Of a stretch of 57,124 nucleotides of DNA, positions 42,838 to 50,671 are shown in pieces. How positions within the stretch are numbered: the first letter of the stretch is position 1; the number at the start of each line of letters is the position of its first letter. The notes below the pieces were generated by a model. It ran no database searches. It worked only from the letters and a program-made list of their open reading frames with translations, and was not told the DNA's origin. The DNA lies in assembly GCA_026129165.1 (NCBI GenBank), contig JAHCIP010000004.1, forward strand, positions 1 to 57,124, written 5' to 3'. This stretch comes from Anaerolineae bacterium. Its GTDB lineage: Bacteria > Chloroflexota > Anaerolineae > Epilineales > JAHCIE01. The position numbers and the translations under genes are program-made.

Positions 42838-44289
42838 ATGCCTACCTTAGCCCATCGTCTCGTTCGGTTCTTCCGTCACGCGCCGCACACTTATGTGGTG
42901 GGGGGTGCCGTGCGTGACCGTCTTCTGGGCCGCGACGTGCATGATTTTGACCTCCTCGTCCAGACCGACGGGCTGGCCGTCGCGCGTCACCTGGCCGATG
43001 CACTGGAGGGTGCCTACGTCCCGCTGGACGCGGACATGGCGACCGCGCGTGTCGTCCTGGGCCGCGAGCAGGTGGATATCGCCCAGCAGCGCGGTATGCA
43101 TCTGGAAGACGATCTTTGGTTGCGCGACTTCTCAGTCAACGCGATGGCGATTCCCCTGAGCGCGTGGTTGGATAAAACACCGACAGTCATGGACCCGGTA
43201 GGGGGGCAGGCCGACCTGGCGACGCGACTGGTGCGGGCAGTCAGCGAAGAGGCATTTCGGTATGACCCGGGTCGCCTGCTGCGTGCGCCGCGCCTGGCCG
43301 CCCAGCTAGGGGGAACGATTGAACCCCAGACGGAGCAGTGGCTGCGCCGGGATGCCCACCGGCTGCCCGAAGTATCCGGCGAGCGCCAGCGCGACGAGTT
43401 CTGGCGCTGCCTCCTTCTGCCGGGCGCTGAGACTGTCATGCGCCGCCTGGACCAGTTGGGCTTGCTGGGTCTGCTGCTGCCGGAAGTCACGGCCATGCAG
43501 GGCGTTACCCAGCGGCCGCCACACACCCTGGACGTCTACGATCACAGCCTGGGTGTTCTGACGGCTCTGGAAGGGCTACTGGTCGCGTTGGGCGTTCAGC
43601 CTGGCGAGGCCGACCCGATGGATGCAGCAGCCCTCGCGCCCTACCGAGAGGCGTTGGCCTCCCATCTGCTGGAGGAGCCGGTGCGCGGCCGGCCGCGCTG
43701 GTCGCTGCTCAAGTTCGCGGCGCTGGTGCATGACACGGGCAAACCGGCGACACGCACGGTGAAGCGGGGCATCGCCCACTTCTACGGCCATGAGGGCGTG
43801 GGGGCGGATATGGCGGCGCCCGTTGGCGAACGGCTCAAGTTAAGCGGCCGCGAGATCGCCTGGCTCAAGCTGGTTATCCGCCACCACCTGCGCCCGCTGC
43901 AACTGTCGCAACTTGACCCACCCAGCCCGCGTGCCCAGTACCGCTTCTTCCGCGACCTGGGCGACGCCGCGCCCGACCTGCTGCTCCTGTCCATCGCTGA
44001 CAACCGCGCCAAGGGCGATCCAGACGACGAATCGGCCGCGCCGGATGCTATCCTGGCGTTGACGGTCGAGATGCTGGGACTCTACTACCAGCCGCAGACT
44101 GCGCTGGTCGTCGCGCCGCCCGCCCTGGTCAACGGCTACGACTTGATGCGCGAGCTAGAGTTGGGGCCAGGTCCGTACGTGGGCGAACTGCTGGAGAGCA
44201 TCCGTGAGGCCGCCGCAGCGGGCGAGGTGACGACCCGCGAAGAAGCCGTGGCTCTGGCGCGGCGGACGCTGGCGGAAGCGCGGGGTTAA
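42838..44289 (+). CDS. tRNA nucleotidyltransferase / poly(A) polymerase family protein with HD domain
   Basis: 483 aa. Class II nucleotidyltransferase head: YVVGGAVRDRLLGRDVHDFD near 19-38, where D36 and D38 of DFD bind metal. The DLWLRDFSVNAMAIPL region near 90-105 and RLLRAPRLAAQLGGTIEPQT near 145 are the conserved neck segments. An HD-type domain begins near 290 with LVHDTGKPATR and GHEGVGADM, and continues to LSIADNRAKGD. This arrangement is that of CCA-adding or A-adding enzymes of the Cca/PcnB family, with the HD part acting as phosphohydrolase in some. Which reaction applies (CCA, A-only) cannot be told by eye. Cytoplasmic, tRNA maturation. Confidence 0.88.
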   Translation: MPTLAHRLVRFFRHAPHTYVVGGAVRDRLLGRDVHDFDLLVQTDGLAVARHLADALEGAYVPLDADMATARVVLGREQVDIAQQRGMHLEDDLWLRDFSVNAMAIPLSAWLDKTPTVMDPVGGQADLATRLVRAVSEEAFRYDPGRLLRAPRLAAQLGGTIEPQTEQWLRRDAHRLPEVSGERQRDEFWRCLLLPGAETVMRRLDQLGLLGLLLPEVTAMQGVTQRPPHTLDVYDHSLGVLTALEGLLVALGVQPGEADPMDAAALAPYREALASHLLEEPVRGRPRWSLLKFAALVHDTGKPATRTVKRGIAHFYGHEGVGADMAAPVGERLKLSGREIAWLKLVIRHHLRPLQLSQLDPPSPRAQYRFFRDLGDAAPDLLLLSIADNRAKGDPDDESAAPDAILALTVEMLGLYYQPQTALVVAPPALVNGYDLMRELELGPGPYVGELLESIREAAAAGEVTTREEAVALARRTLAEARG

Positions 44290-44297
44290 CTCGGACC

Positions 44298-44660
44298 ATG
44301 TCCACCCGCCGCCGCCCGCCCTATCGCGCACGCACCTCGTATATCCTGGTAGCCGTCGCGCTCGGCGTTGGTTTGTTCGCCCTGCTGGCGCTTCTGACCC
44401 CACTGACGCCCTATCTGGCCTGGCTCGCCGCCTGGGGTGTCGTAGCCTTTGGCTTCTTCGGCTATGACAAGGCTCAGGCGCAGCAGCAGGGCTGGCGGGT
44501 GCCTGAGATGGTCTTGCACGGCCTGTCGCTGGTCGGCGGCTTCGCCGGCGCGCTGGCCGGGATGTTGGTCTTCAGGCACAAGACACGGCATAGCATATTC
44601 TGGCTGGTCGTCGCCCTCAGCGCAGTGCTCCACCTGGCCCTTCGGCCTTACCTGGGTTAA
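44298..44660 (+). CDS. DUF1294 family small membrane protein
   Basis: 120 aa, 8 nt after the previous gene. Short basic N-terminus, spans near 14-35 and 38-55, then YDKAQAQQQGWRVPEMVLHG near 55-74, LVGGFAGALAGMLVFRHKT near 77-95 and a final span. The YDK, WRVPE and FRHKT motifs are diagnostic of DUF1294. No function is established for the family. Probably co-transcribed with the nucleotidyltransferase gene. Confidence 0.82.
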   Translation: MSTRRRPPYRARTSYILVAVALGVGLFALLALLTPLTPYLAWLAAWGVVAFGFFGYDKAQAQQQGWRVPEMVLHGLSLVGGFAGALAGMLVFRHKTRHSIFWLVVALSAVLHLALRPYLG

Positions 44661-44730
44661 TTCACATACGAATTCCCCTCACTGGCTTGACCTGTCCTTG
44701 GATGAGACGTTAGGGTAGGAGTTGGCCGTT

Positions 44731-45807
44731 TTGTCCCAGTTTATGGCCCGTCTAAAGGCGGATATCGAGGAGCCTCTCCGTATAGCCCGCGTCCCTGGCC
44801 TCGTCCTGGCGGTAGCGCGGGAGGGCCAGCCTGTTGAACAACTCGTCATCGGGGTTGACGCGGTAGGGACACCGCTCGCCCAGGACAGTCTGTTCCCGGT
44901 CGCGTCCATTACCAAGCTGGCGACGGCCCTGGCCGTGCTCCGCCTGCGCGACGACGGCGCGCTGCGGCTGGACGACCCCATTGTGCGCTATCTGCCCGAA
45001 GCTGCCGCCGCCCAGCCGGGGGTGACAGTACGTAAGCTGCTGTGCCATACGGCCGGGTTGCCGACGGATGTATCCGCGAACCTGGCACCGTATACGGCCC
45101 GCCTCAGTTGGCCCATCCTGGCGCGCGCCTGCCTGGAAACTGAGTTATCTCATCGCCCGGCCACGCTGGTCCTGTACAGTAATGTAGGCTACGGGCTGCT
45201 GGGTGAGATTGTCGAGCGGCAGATGGGGCAGCCCTTTGCCCAGGCATTGCGCGAGTTGGTCATGGACCCGCTGGAGGTGGAGGCGTACCTGGGTGTCCCC
45301 CACCGACCTACAGCGCGGGTAGCGGATGTACGCAGCAGCCATCATGGGACCGACCTGGAACCCTACAACTCCGACTTCTGGTTATCACTGGCCCTGCCTT
45401 ACGGCGGGCTGGTGACGACGATGGAAGGGGCGCTTGCGCTGGTCCAGGCGTTCAACGGGAAGGCGGAGGAGTTTCTGCGCACGACCACCCTTTTGGAGGC
45501 GACACGTAACCAGGCGGGCGAACTGGCCGGTAGGTCGGGGTTGCTCCAGTGGCCCTTCTGCCCTTGGGGTCTGGGGCCGGAGTTGCGCGACGCCAAGACG
45601 CCGCATTGGTCGCCGCCTGAAGCGAGCGCCGAGTCCTTCGGCCACGCGGGAGCGTCGGGCTGCCTGGCCTGGTGCGACTCGTCAGCTGGCGTCGCCTGGG
45701 CGTTCCACGGCGCACGGGTGGCGGATACCGGCTGGCTGCTGCGGAGGGGAGCGGCCATCGGCGCGGCGATTCTGAAACGGGTAGGTGAAGAGTCTAGACA
45801 GAATTAA
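44731..45807 (+). CDS. Serine hydrolase of the class C beta-lactamase / penicillin-binding-protein fold
   Basis: About 358 aa from TTG 44731 (AGGAG at 44717-44721, 9 nt upstream); TTG 44722 touches the AGGAG and ATG 44743 lies far from it. The active-site S-x-x-K is in PVASITKLATALAVLRL near 54-70. A Y-x-N motif, YSNVGYGLLGEIVE, is near 149-162. HTAGLPTDVS near 105 is the usual intervening signature. No signal peptide is visible, so it may act in the cytoplasm or leave by another route. Family members include esterases, D-aminopeptidases and beta-lactamases; resistance should not be inferred. It lies in front of a SpoIIE-type phosphatase without obvious link. Confidence 0.85.
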   Translation: MSQFMARLKADIEEPLRIARVPGLVLAVAREGQPVEQLVIGVDAVGTPLAQDSLFPVASITKLATALAVLRLRDDGALRLDDPIVRYLPEAAAAQPGVTVRKLLCHTAGLPTDVSANLAPYTARLSWPILARACLETELSHRPATLVLYSNVGYGLLGEIVERQMGQPFAQALRELVMDPLEVEAYLGVPHRPTARVADVRSSHHGTDLEPYNSDFWLSLALPYGGLVTTMEGALALVQAFNGKAEEFLRTTTLLEATRNQAGELAGRSGLLQWPFCPWGLGPELRDAKTPHWSPPEASAESFGHAGASGCLAWCDSSAGVAWAFHGARVADTGWLLRRGAAIGAAILKRVGEESRQN

Positions 45808-45831
45808 CATAATTTAAATAATTTACATAAT
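45804..45831 (+). promoter_or_regulatory. Candidate promoter in an AT-rich island before the SpoIIE-type gene
   Basis: TTAACA (45804-45809), 16-bp spacer, CATAAT (45826-45831), inside an AT-rich stretch with repeated ATAATTTA that stands out from the GC-rich surroundings. The start codon is 34 nt downstream of the -10. Confidence 0.45.
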
Positions 45832-45864
45832 GATAAGAAAAGGTGTGAGTCACGGGAGACAGGG

Positions 45865-46593
45865 ATGGAAATCCAGGTGGCGGCGGCGAAGGTCGGTAAA
45901 TACGCGACACGCGAGAGCGGCGATACGTTTGAGGTGGTCGAGCGGCCCCACGGCGGGCTGTCGTTTGTCCTGGCTGATGGCCAGCGCAGCGGCCGGGGAG
46001 CGAAGTCCATCAGCAACATTGTCGCCCGCAAGGCCATTAGCCTGCTGGCCGAGGGGGTGCGGGATGGCGTCGTCGCCCGCGCCGCCCACGACTACCTGTA
46101 TACCCAACGCTCGGCGCAGGTCATCTCCACCCTCAACATGGTCTCGATGGACCTGGCGACACGCACCATCGTCATCTCGCGCAACAACCCGTCGCCCGTC
46201 TACGTGGCGCAGCCGGGGGGGCTGCGCCCCCTGGACGAGCCATCGCAGCCCATCGGCGTCCACCGGGGGACCAAGCCTCATATCACCGAGTTGCCCATCG
46301 AGCCGAATATGTTCGTGGTCGTCTTTACCGACGGCATTGATGGTGCAGGGGTGCGCTACGGGCTGAAGCTGGACCTGCCCAAACTTATCACGGACTATTT
46401 CGAAACCGAAACAAAGGTCGGGGGCCGGTCCGAGTCGGCGCAGGCTCTGGCCGACCTCATCCTGGCCGAGGCGCTGAAGCTCGACCAGGACCGCCCCAAC
46501 GACGACATGAGCGTGGTGGTCGTGGCCGTGCTGCCGCGCACGGTTCAGGACGGCGCGCGGCGCATGACGATGCACTTCCCCCTGGAGGGTTAG
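45865..46593 (+). CDS. SpoIIE-type PP2C-like serine/threonine phosphatase
   Basis: 242 aa. PP2C features: VLADGQRSGRGAKSISNIVA near 33-52 (ADG metal-binding Asp), STLNMVSMDLATRTIVISRN, FTDGIDGAG near 154 and DRPNDDMSVVVVAV near 211-224 (DD metal-binding pair). It is a stand-alone phosphatase domain with no sensor or membrane part. Such proteins often dephosphorylate STAS-domain anti-anti-sigma factors in partner-switching systems; no STAS or kinase gene lies in the window. It ends before the secD promoter region. Confidence 0.85.
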   Translation: MEIQVAAAKVGKYATRESGDTFEVVERPHGGLSFVLADGQRSGRGAKSISNIVARKAISLLAEGVRDGVVARAAHDYLYTQRSAQVISTLNMVSMDLATRTIVISRNNPSPVYVAQPGGLRPLDEPSQPIGVHRGTKPHITELPIEPNMFVVVFTDGIDGAGVRYGLKLDLPKLITDYFETETKVGGRSESAQALADLILAEALKLDQDRPNDDMSVVVVAVLPRTVQDGARRMTMHFPLEG

Positions 46594-46624
46594 CACAGCG
46601 TTGGGGTGTATCGCCGCCCACAAT

Positions 46625-46653
46625 TTGACCTACCCTGGTGAAGGGGCTATAAT
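46625..46653 (+). promoter_or_regulatory. Strong sigma-70-type promoter of secDF
   Basis: TTGACC (46625-46630), 17-bp spacer, TATAAT (46648-46653), preceded by GC. This is the best promoter in the window. Transcription should begin near 46660, leaving a leader of about 125 nt before the ATG of secD. Confidence 0.75.
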
Positions 46654-46669
46654 TCGGTTTGCTCTGGTT

Positions 46670-46777
46670 GTGGTTGACGCACTCCCGCTCCCGCCGCCAT
46701 CACGGTCGAGGTTGCCTCGGCCTGCCTTTGTGGCGGCGTTGCTGTGTGCTTGGCCGATTCTTAGTCAGGAGGTTTGA
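46670..46777 (+). CDS. Possible 35-residue leader peptide upstream of secD
   Basis: GTG 46670 opens a 35-codon frame ending at TGA 46775-46777. The peptide has a Pro/Arg-rich start (PLPPPSRSRLPRP) and a hydrophobic stretch AFVAALLCAWPIL, so it looks like a signal sequence. Its stop overlaps a TTG (46774) in the secD frame as TTGA, like the ATGA overlaps elsewhere here. No ribosome binding site precedes it, and the start would lie about 10 nt from the predicted transcription start. Secretion-sensing leaders (SecM, VemP, MifM) regulate Sec genes in other bacteria, but they are longer. Tentative. Confidence 0.25.
   Translation: MVDALPLPPPSRSRLPRPAFVAALLCAWPILSQEV
46692..46738 (+). promoter_or_regulatory. 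Nested stem-loops in the secD leader
   Basis: An inner stem GGTCGAGG (46704-46711), loop TTG, CCTCGGCC (46715-46722) is enclosed by a perfect outer stem CGCCGCCA (46692-46699) with TGGCGGCG (46731-46738). The structure ends 28 nt before AGGAGG at 46767. It could control translation or transcript stability. Confidence 0.5.
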
Positions 46778-46785
46778 CTCCGTAT

Positions 46786-48213
46786 ATGGACCGACGTTTT
46801 TGGACAACGGTGGGTTTTATTGTTCTGGTGTCTGTACTGGCTTTTTGGGTCGCCTGGCCGCATGATCCGGCTCTGCGTATCAACCTGGGGCCTATTAGTT
46901 TCCCCGATATTAAAGTTCACGAGGGATTGGACTTGCAGGGCGGCCTTCAGGTACTTCTCCAGGCTAAGACCCCTGACAATCTCCCCCCGCCCCGCGCCGA
47001 CCTCGACGCCACGCGCTTTATCATCGAAAACCGTGTCAATGGCCTCGGCGTCTCCGAGCCGGTGGTCCAGATTCAAGGTGAGGATAAGATCGTCGTCGAG
47101 TTGCCAGGGGTGAGCGATCCCGACGCCGCCATCCGTACCTTCGGCCAGACGGGCCGCCTCGAGTTTGTGGATGCGGGTGACACATCTCTGTCCCCCGGCG
47201 AGAAGGTCCAGACGACCTACCCAACCCTGTATCCGGTACCGGAAGATCAGTTGACGGCTACCTCGGCGGTAACCAGCACGACCGCCGTGTCGGGGACAAC
47301 CCAGACCGCCCCGCAGCGCAAGTTTGCTACCGTGATCACCGGCGAGCACCTGCGCACGGCCGAGTTGGGCTTCTCTCAGACGGGCAACAAGCCGCTGGTC
47401 AACTTCGCGTTGACCTCGGACGGCGCGCGCCGCTTCCAGGATTACAGCAGCAAGAACATTGGCAAGGTTTTGGCTATTGTTCTCGACGGCGAAGTGATCT
47501 CCGCCCCGGTCATCCGAGGCGTCATCAGCGACCAGGGCCAGATCGAAGGCCAGTTCAGCCGCGAAGAGGCGAACGCCCTAGTCCTCCAGCTCAAGTACGG
47601 CGCGCTTAAGGTGCCGCTGGAAGTGGTTAACACCCGTACCGTCGGTCCGACGCTGGGTCAGGACTCGGTCCACCGCAGCGTCCTCGCTGGGATAGTCGGT
47701 ATGCTAGCGGTCGCGCTGTTTATGATCATCTACTATCGCCTGCCGGGCGTCCTGGCGACGGTCGCCTTGCTGATCTACGGCGCGATCACCTTCGCCCTGT
47801 TCAAGCTTATCCCCGTCACGCTGACGCTGCCGGGTATCGCGGGCTTCGTCTTATCTATTGGCATGGCGGTGGACGCCAACGTGCTCATCTTTGAACGCAT
47901 GAGAGAGGAGTTGCGGCACGGGCGCCGTCTGCGCCAGGCGGTCGAAACAGGCTTTAGCCGCGCCTGGCCGTCCATCCGCGACTCTAACGTGTCCACCCTG
48001 CTGACGTGCCTGATTCTGTTCTGGTTCGGCTCGCAGTTTGGCGCGAGCATCGTCAAGGGCTTCGCGCTGACGCTGGCGCTGGGCGTTGTGGTGAGTATGT
48101 TTACGGCTATCGTGGTGACCCGCACTTTCCTCCGCCTGACGCGGCGGATGTGGGACCTGGAAGAGGACACGGCTGCGGCGAGCGGCCACCTCCATCGGCT
48201 GTTCGGTTTCTAA
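46786..48213 (+). CDS. secD: Protein translocase subunit SecD
   Basis: 475 aa from ATG 46786 (AGGAGG at 46767-46772, a long 13-nt spacing). The upstream in-frame TTG 46774 touches the AGGAGG but overlaps a possible leader-peptide stop, so the start is not settled. One N-terminal span, then the D1 motif GLDLQGGLQVLL near 47-58, and the external P1 region RVNGLGVSEPVVQIQG. Later SDGARRFQDYSSKNIGK and FSREEANALVLQLKYGAL. Five C-terminal spans carry the D4/D5 motifs GFVLSIGMAVDANVLIFERM near 349. SecDF uses the proton gradient to pull proteins released by SecYEG across the membrane. Shorter than E. coli SecD (615 aa) because the external domain is smaller. secF follows after 13 nt. Confidence 0.96.
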   Translation: MDRRFWTTVGFIVLVSVLAFWVAWPHDPALRINLGPISFPDIKVHEGLDLQGGLQVLLQAKTPDNLPPPRADLDATRFIIENRVNGLGVSEPVVQIQGEDKIVVELPGVSDPDAAIRTFGQTGRLEFVDAGDTSLSPGEKVQTTYPTLYPVPEDQLTATSAVTSTTAVSGTTQTAPQRKFATVITGEHLRTAELGFSQTGNKPLVNFALTSDGARRFQDYSSKNIGKVLAIVLDGEVISAPVIRGVISDQGQIEGQFSREEANALVLQLKYGALKVPLEVVNTRTVGPTLGQDSVHRSVLAGIVGMLAVALFMIIYYRLPGVLATVALLIYGAITFALFKLIPVTLTLPGIAGFVLSIGMAVDANVLIFERMREELRHGRRLRQAVETGFSRAWPSIRDSNVSTLLTCLILFWFGSQFGASIVKGFALTLALGVVVSMFTAIVVTRTFLRLTRRMWDLEEDTAAASGHLHRLFGF

Positions 48214-48226
48214 GAAGGAGAGCGCC

Positions 48227-49177
48227 GTGTTTCATATCGTTGAGAAGCGATACCTCTACTTTGCCATCTCCCTCATCGCGATTATACCGGGCCTGATCGC
48301 CCTGGGGCTGTGGGGACTGCCGCTGTCGATTGACTTCCTCGGCGGCTCGCTCATCGAGGTCCAATTCAACCAGCCGACCGTAGCGATCCAGCCGGCCGAT
48401 GTCAAGGCGGTTCTGGCCGAGCTTGACTTTGGGGACTCGGTCGTCCAGACCACGGAAGGTAACGTCGTCCTGATTCGCACGCGCTATATCCAGGACCTGG
48501 ACACCAAGAACCGCATCTACGACGCCTTGCGCGCGAAGTATGGCGACCTGACCGAGCAGCAGTTCGCCAGCGTCGGCCCCTCGGTGGGCGCGGCGGTCGC
48601 GCAGCGCGCGGCCGGCGCGGTACTCGCTGCCTCCGTTGTCATTGCGCTCTACATCGCCTGGGCCTTCCGCCGCGTGCCCCACCCCTTCCGCTATGGGGTC
48701 GCGGCCATTGTGTCTATGCTCCACGACGTTTTGGTTGTGGTTGGCCTGTCGGCGATTATGGGTAAGCTGCTCGGCTGGCAGGTGGATTCCCTGTTCCTAA
48801 CGGCTCTGCTGACCGTCATCGGCTTCTCGGTTCACGATACCATTGTCGTGTTTGACCGCATCCGCGAGAACCTGACGCGCTACCGGGGCGAGAAGTACGA
48901 GGAAATCGTCAACTTCAGCATCGTCCAGACGCTGGCGCGGTCCATCAACACCTCGCTGACAGTGTTGTTGACTCTGCTGGCGATGGCGCTGCTGGGCGGC
49001 GTGACAGTGCGCCACTTCGTCATCTGGCTGCTTATTGGTATCGCCAGCGGCATGTACTCGTCTATCTTCAACGCCGCGCCCATCCTGGTCGTCTGGGAGA
49101 CGGGCGAGTGGCGCAACTGGCCGCTCGTGCGTCAGTTGCTGGGCCGCCGTCAGTCCGCCCGCGCCAGCCAGGCGTAA
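48227..49177 (+). CDS. secF: Protein translocase subunit SecF
   Basis: 316 aa, GTG start at 48227 with AAGGAG 7 nt upstream. N-terminal span, then LSIDFLGGSLIEVQFNQP near 31-48 (the SecF external-domain signature). Five spans follow with GFSVHDTIVVFDRIRENL near 198-215, the RND-type motif, and ARSINTSLTVLLTLLAMALL. It partners SecD in the membrane. Family length is typical (about 300). No yajC gene is present beside the pair. Confidence 0.96.
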   Translation: MFHIVEKRYLYFAISLIAIIPGLIALGLWGLPLSIDFLGGSLIEVQFNQPTVAIQPADVKAVLAELDFGDSVVQTTEGNVVLIRTRYIQDLDTKNRIYDALRAKYGDLTEQQFASVGPSVGAAVAQRAAGAVLAASVVIALYIAWAFRRVPHPFRYGVAAIVSMLHDVLVVVGLSAIMGKLLGWQVDSLFLTALLTVIGFSVHDTIVVFDRIRENLTRYRGEKYEEIVNFSIVQTLARSINTSLTVLLTLLAMALLGGVTVRHFVIWLLIGIASGMYSSIFNAAPILVVWETGEWRNWPLVRQLLGRRQSARASQA

Positions 49178-49208
49178 GTAGGTCTCGTTCGGACGGCCTA
49201 ACCAGGGG

Positions 49209-49325
49209 AGCCTGTCCGCGCGCCCGATCTCGTATAACTTGTGCTATGAGCAGACCCGAAGGGCATCCAATCTCCCTTCGGGTCTGGCTATCTGGTACCG
49301 GGTAATCCGTTCGCGCGGACAGGCT
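49209..49325. repeat. Nested palindrome downstream of secF
   Basis: Outer arms AGCCTGTCCGCGCG (49209-49222) and CGCGCGGACAGGCT (49312-49325) are a perfect 14-bp inverted repeat. Inside lies CAGACCCGAAGGG (49251-49263) with CCCTTCGGGTCTG (49274-49286), a perfect 13-bp stem. The whole resembles a small MITE-like element, or a processed transcript end. It fills most of the 292-base gap before the next gene. Confidence 0.65.
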
Positions 49326-49398
49326 TGCTCCGTCCATCCCCCTATCCGTGCTCTATGCTCTAGACTGCGACACCGCCTGGCGGGATACCCTGTTCGCC

Positions 49399-49428
49399 TT
49401 GCCCCGGATGCCCTGCTATGGCTATAAT
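49399..49428 (+). promoter_or_regulatory. Promoter before the peptidase-like gene and cphB
   Basis: TTGCCC (49399-49404), 18-bp spacer, TATAAT (49423-49428), with GC in front as at the other promoters here. GAGGAG at 49453-49458 is the ribosome binding site for the GTG at 49470. Confidence 0.6.
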
Positions 49429-49469
49429 TAATGAACGTGTGGATTCTCATATGAGGAGTAGAGACGGTT

Positions 49470-50660
49470 GTGTTAGACTGGAAGATTGGTGAAGACGACG
49501 ATACGCCAGAAAATTTAGCTGAGGCCTTGCCCCGCCGTCGCTGGCGGGTCCCGCGTTGGCTGTGGATGGGGACGCTGGGGATTGTCCTGGTCGCGGCCCT
49601 GACCACCGCCGCTTACTTTTTCCTGGGCGTTCGCGAAGGCGAAGCGAAGGCGCGGGCGGAAATTCAACAGGCGGCTGACCTGGAGATCTGGGCCCGTCAG
49701 AACGATAACCGCGTCGTGTTCTTCGAGTCGCTCGACCCAGCCGCGCCGCGCGATTGGCGCACCCGCCAGGTCCGCGACTGGCGCGAAGGCGAGGAGTGGC
49801 GCGCGGGGGCGAAAGTGGTCCGCGTCGAATTGAACGACGATCTGGCGTGGGTCGAGTTGGAATTGACCAACAAGGCCGGTAAGGTCTTCCGTGAGGGACG
49901 CTTCTACCGGCGAGGGGCCGATGGGCGCTGGCGGCGGAGCGCCGGCAGCGACGACTTCTGGGGGCCGTCGCGGGTCATCGAAACCAAGTACTTCCAGGTT
50001 CAGCATCACCTGCGGGACGCCCCCTATGTCCGGCAGGCGACGGAAGGGCTGGACGAGTGGTATGGTCAGGTGCGGGCAGACTTTGGGCTGCCGGCCCCGA
50101 CCGGCTTTCGCGTGATTGATATTGTCGCCGATCCGGAGGCCGCCAGCAGCGCCAACTTGGTCGTGAAGTCCCCCTTGCTTGACTTGCGCACAGGGGATGA
50201 TACGCCGGCCAATAACCTGCGCGGCTGGATCGCCTACAAGCTGGCGGAAGAGCTGATGAATGATATCCTGCCCACGACCGTGCGCACCAGTTCCACCGCC
50301 TACCGTAGCTTACTGACCGGCGTACTGTACTGGGAAGTCAGCCAGGTCGCGCCGTTCACCCCATCCGAGCAAACGGAATTGCGCCTGATTCTGTCCCAGG
50401 CAGCCGCGAGCAACTCGCTCATTCCGCCCAGCCAATTGATGCCAACGATGCCGGACGAGGCCGGCCAGCGGCTGCTCTGGCCGCAGCAGGTCGCCACGGG
50501 GGCCTTCATCGCCGACACCTACGGTCGGGCCAGCTTTGCGAAACTCCTGCGCCAGACGGGGACTTCCCTGGAACAGACCGTGCCCCGCGCGTTGGGCGTC
50601 ACCTATACCGCGTTTGAGCAGAACTGGCGTCGCTACGTCCAGCAAAAATATACGAGTTGA
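49470..50660 (+). CDS. Membrane-anchored protein resembling peptidase MA but lacking HExxH
   Basis: 396 aa, GTG start. A basic cytoplasmic N-terminus (PRRRWRVPRWLW) precedes one transmembrane span near 32-53. The rest should be outside. Residues 55-165 form a beta-rich NTF2-like or similar domain (VELNDDLAWVELELTNKAG; GRFYRRGADGRWRRSAG). The C-terminal half resembles gluzincin 'peptidase MA' proteins: YFQVQHHLRDAPYVRQATEG near 174, and a closing AFIADTYGRASFAKLLRQTG and GVTYTAFEQNWRRYV. Where these have HExxH, this one reads AYKLAEELMND, so catalysis is unlikely. Function unknown; perhaps a substrate-binding or scaffold protein. Overlaps the following open frame; cphB starts 12 nt after its stop. 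Confidence 0.7.
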   Translation: MLDWKIGEDDDTPENLAEALPRRRWRVPRWLWMGTLGIVLVAALTTAAYFFLGVREGEAKARAEIQQAADLEIWARQNDNRVVFFESLDPAAPRDWRTRQVRDWREGEEWRAGAKVVRVELNDDLAWVELELTNKAGKVFREGRFYRRGADGRWRRSAGSDDFWGPSRVIETKYFQVQHHLRDAPYVRQATEGLDEWYGQVRADFGLPAPTGFRVIDIVADPEAASSANLVVKSPLLDLRTGDDTPANNLRGWIAYKLAEELMNDILPTTVRTSSTAYRSLLTGVLYWEVSQVAPFTPSEQTELRLILSQAAASNSLIPPSQLMPTMPDEAGQRLLWPQQVATGAFIADTYGRASFAKLLRQTGTSLEQTVPRALGVTYTAFEQNWRRYVQQKYTS

Positions 50661-50671
50661 CGGAGAGCCGC

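Noticed and set aside
44731..45807. Calling the serine hydrolase an antibiotic-resistance beta-lactamase.
   Set aside because: SxxK and YxN motifs are shared by esterases and peptidases of the same fold; no signal peptide is seen.
46786..49177. SecD/SecF considered as an RND efflux pump.
   Set aside because: The SecD motif GLDLQGG and the SecF motif FLGGSLIEV are specific, and sizes fit the split SecD/SecF pair.
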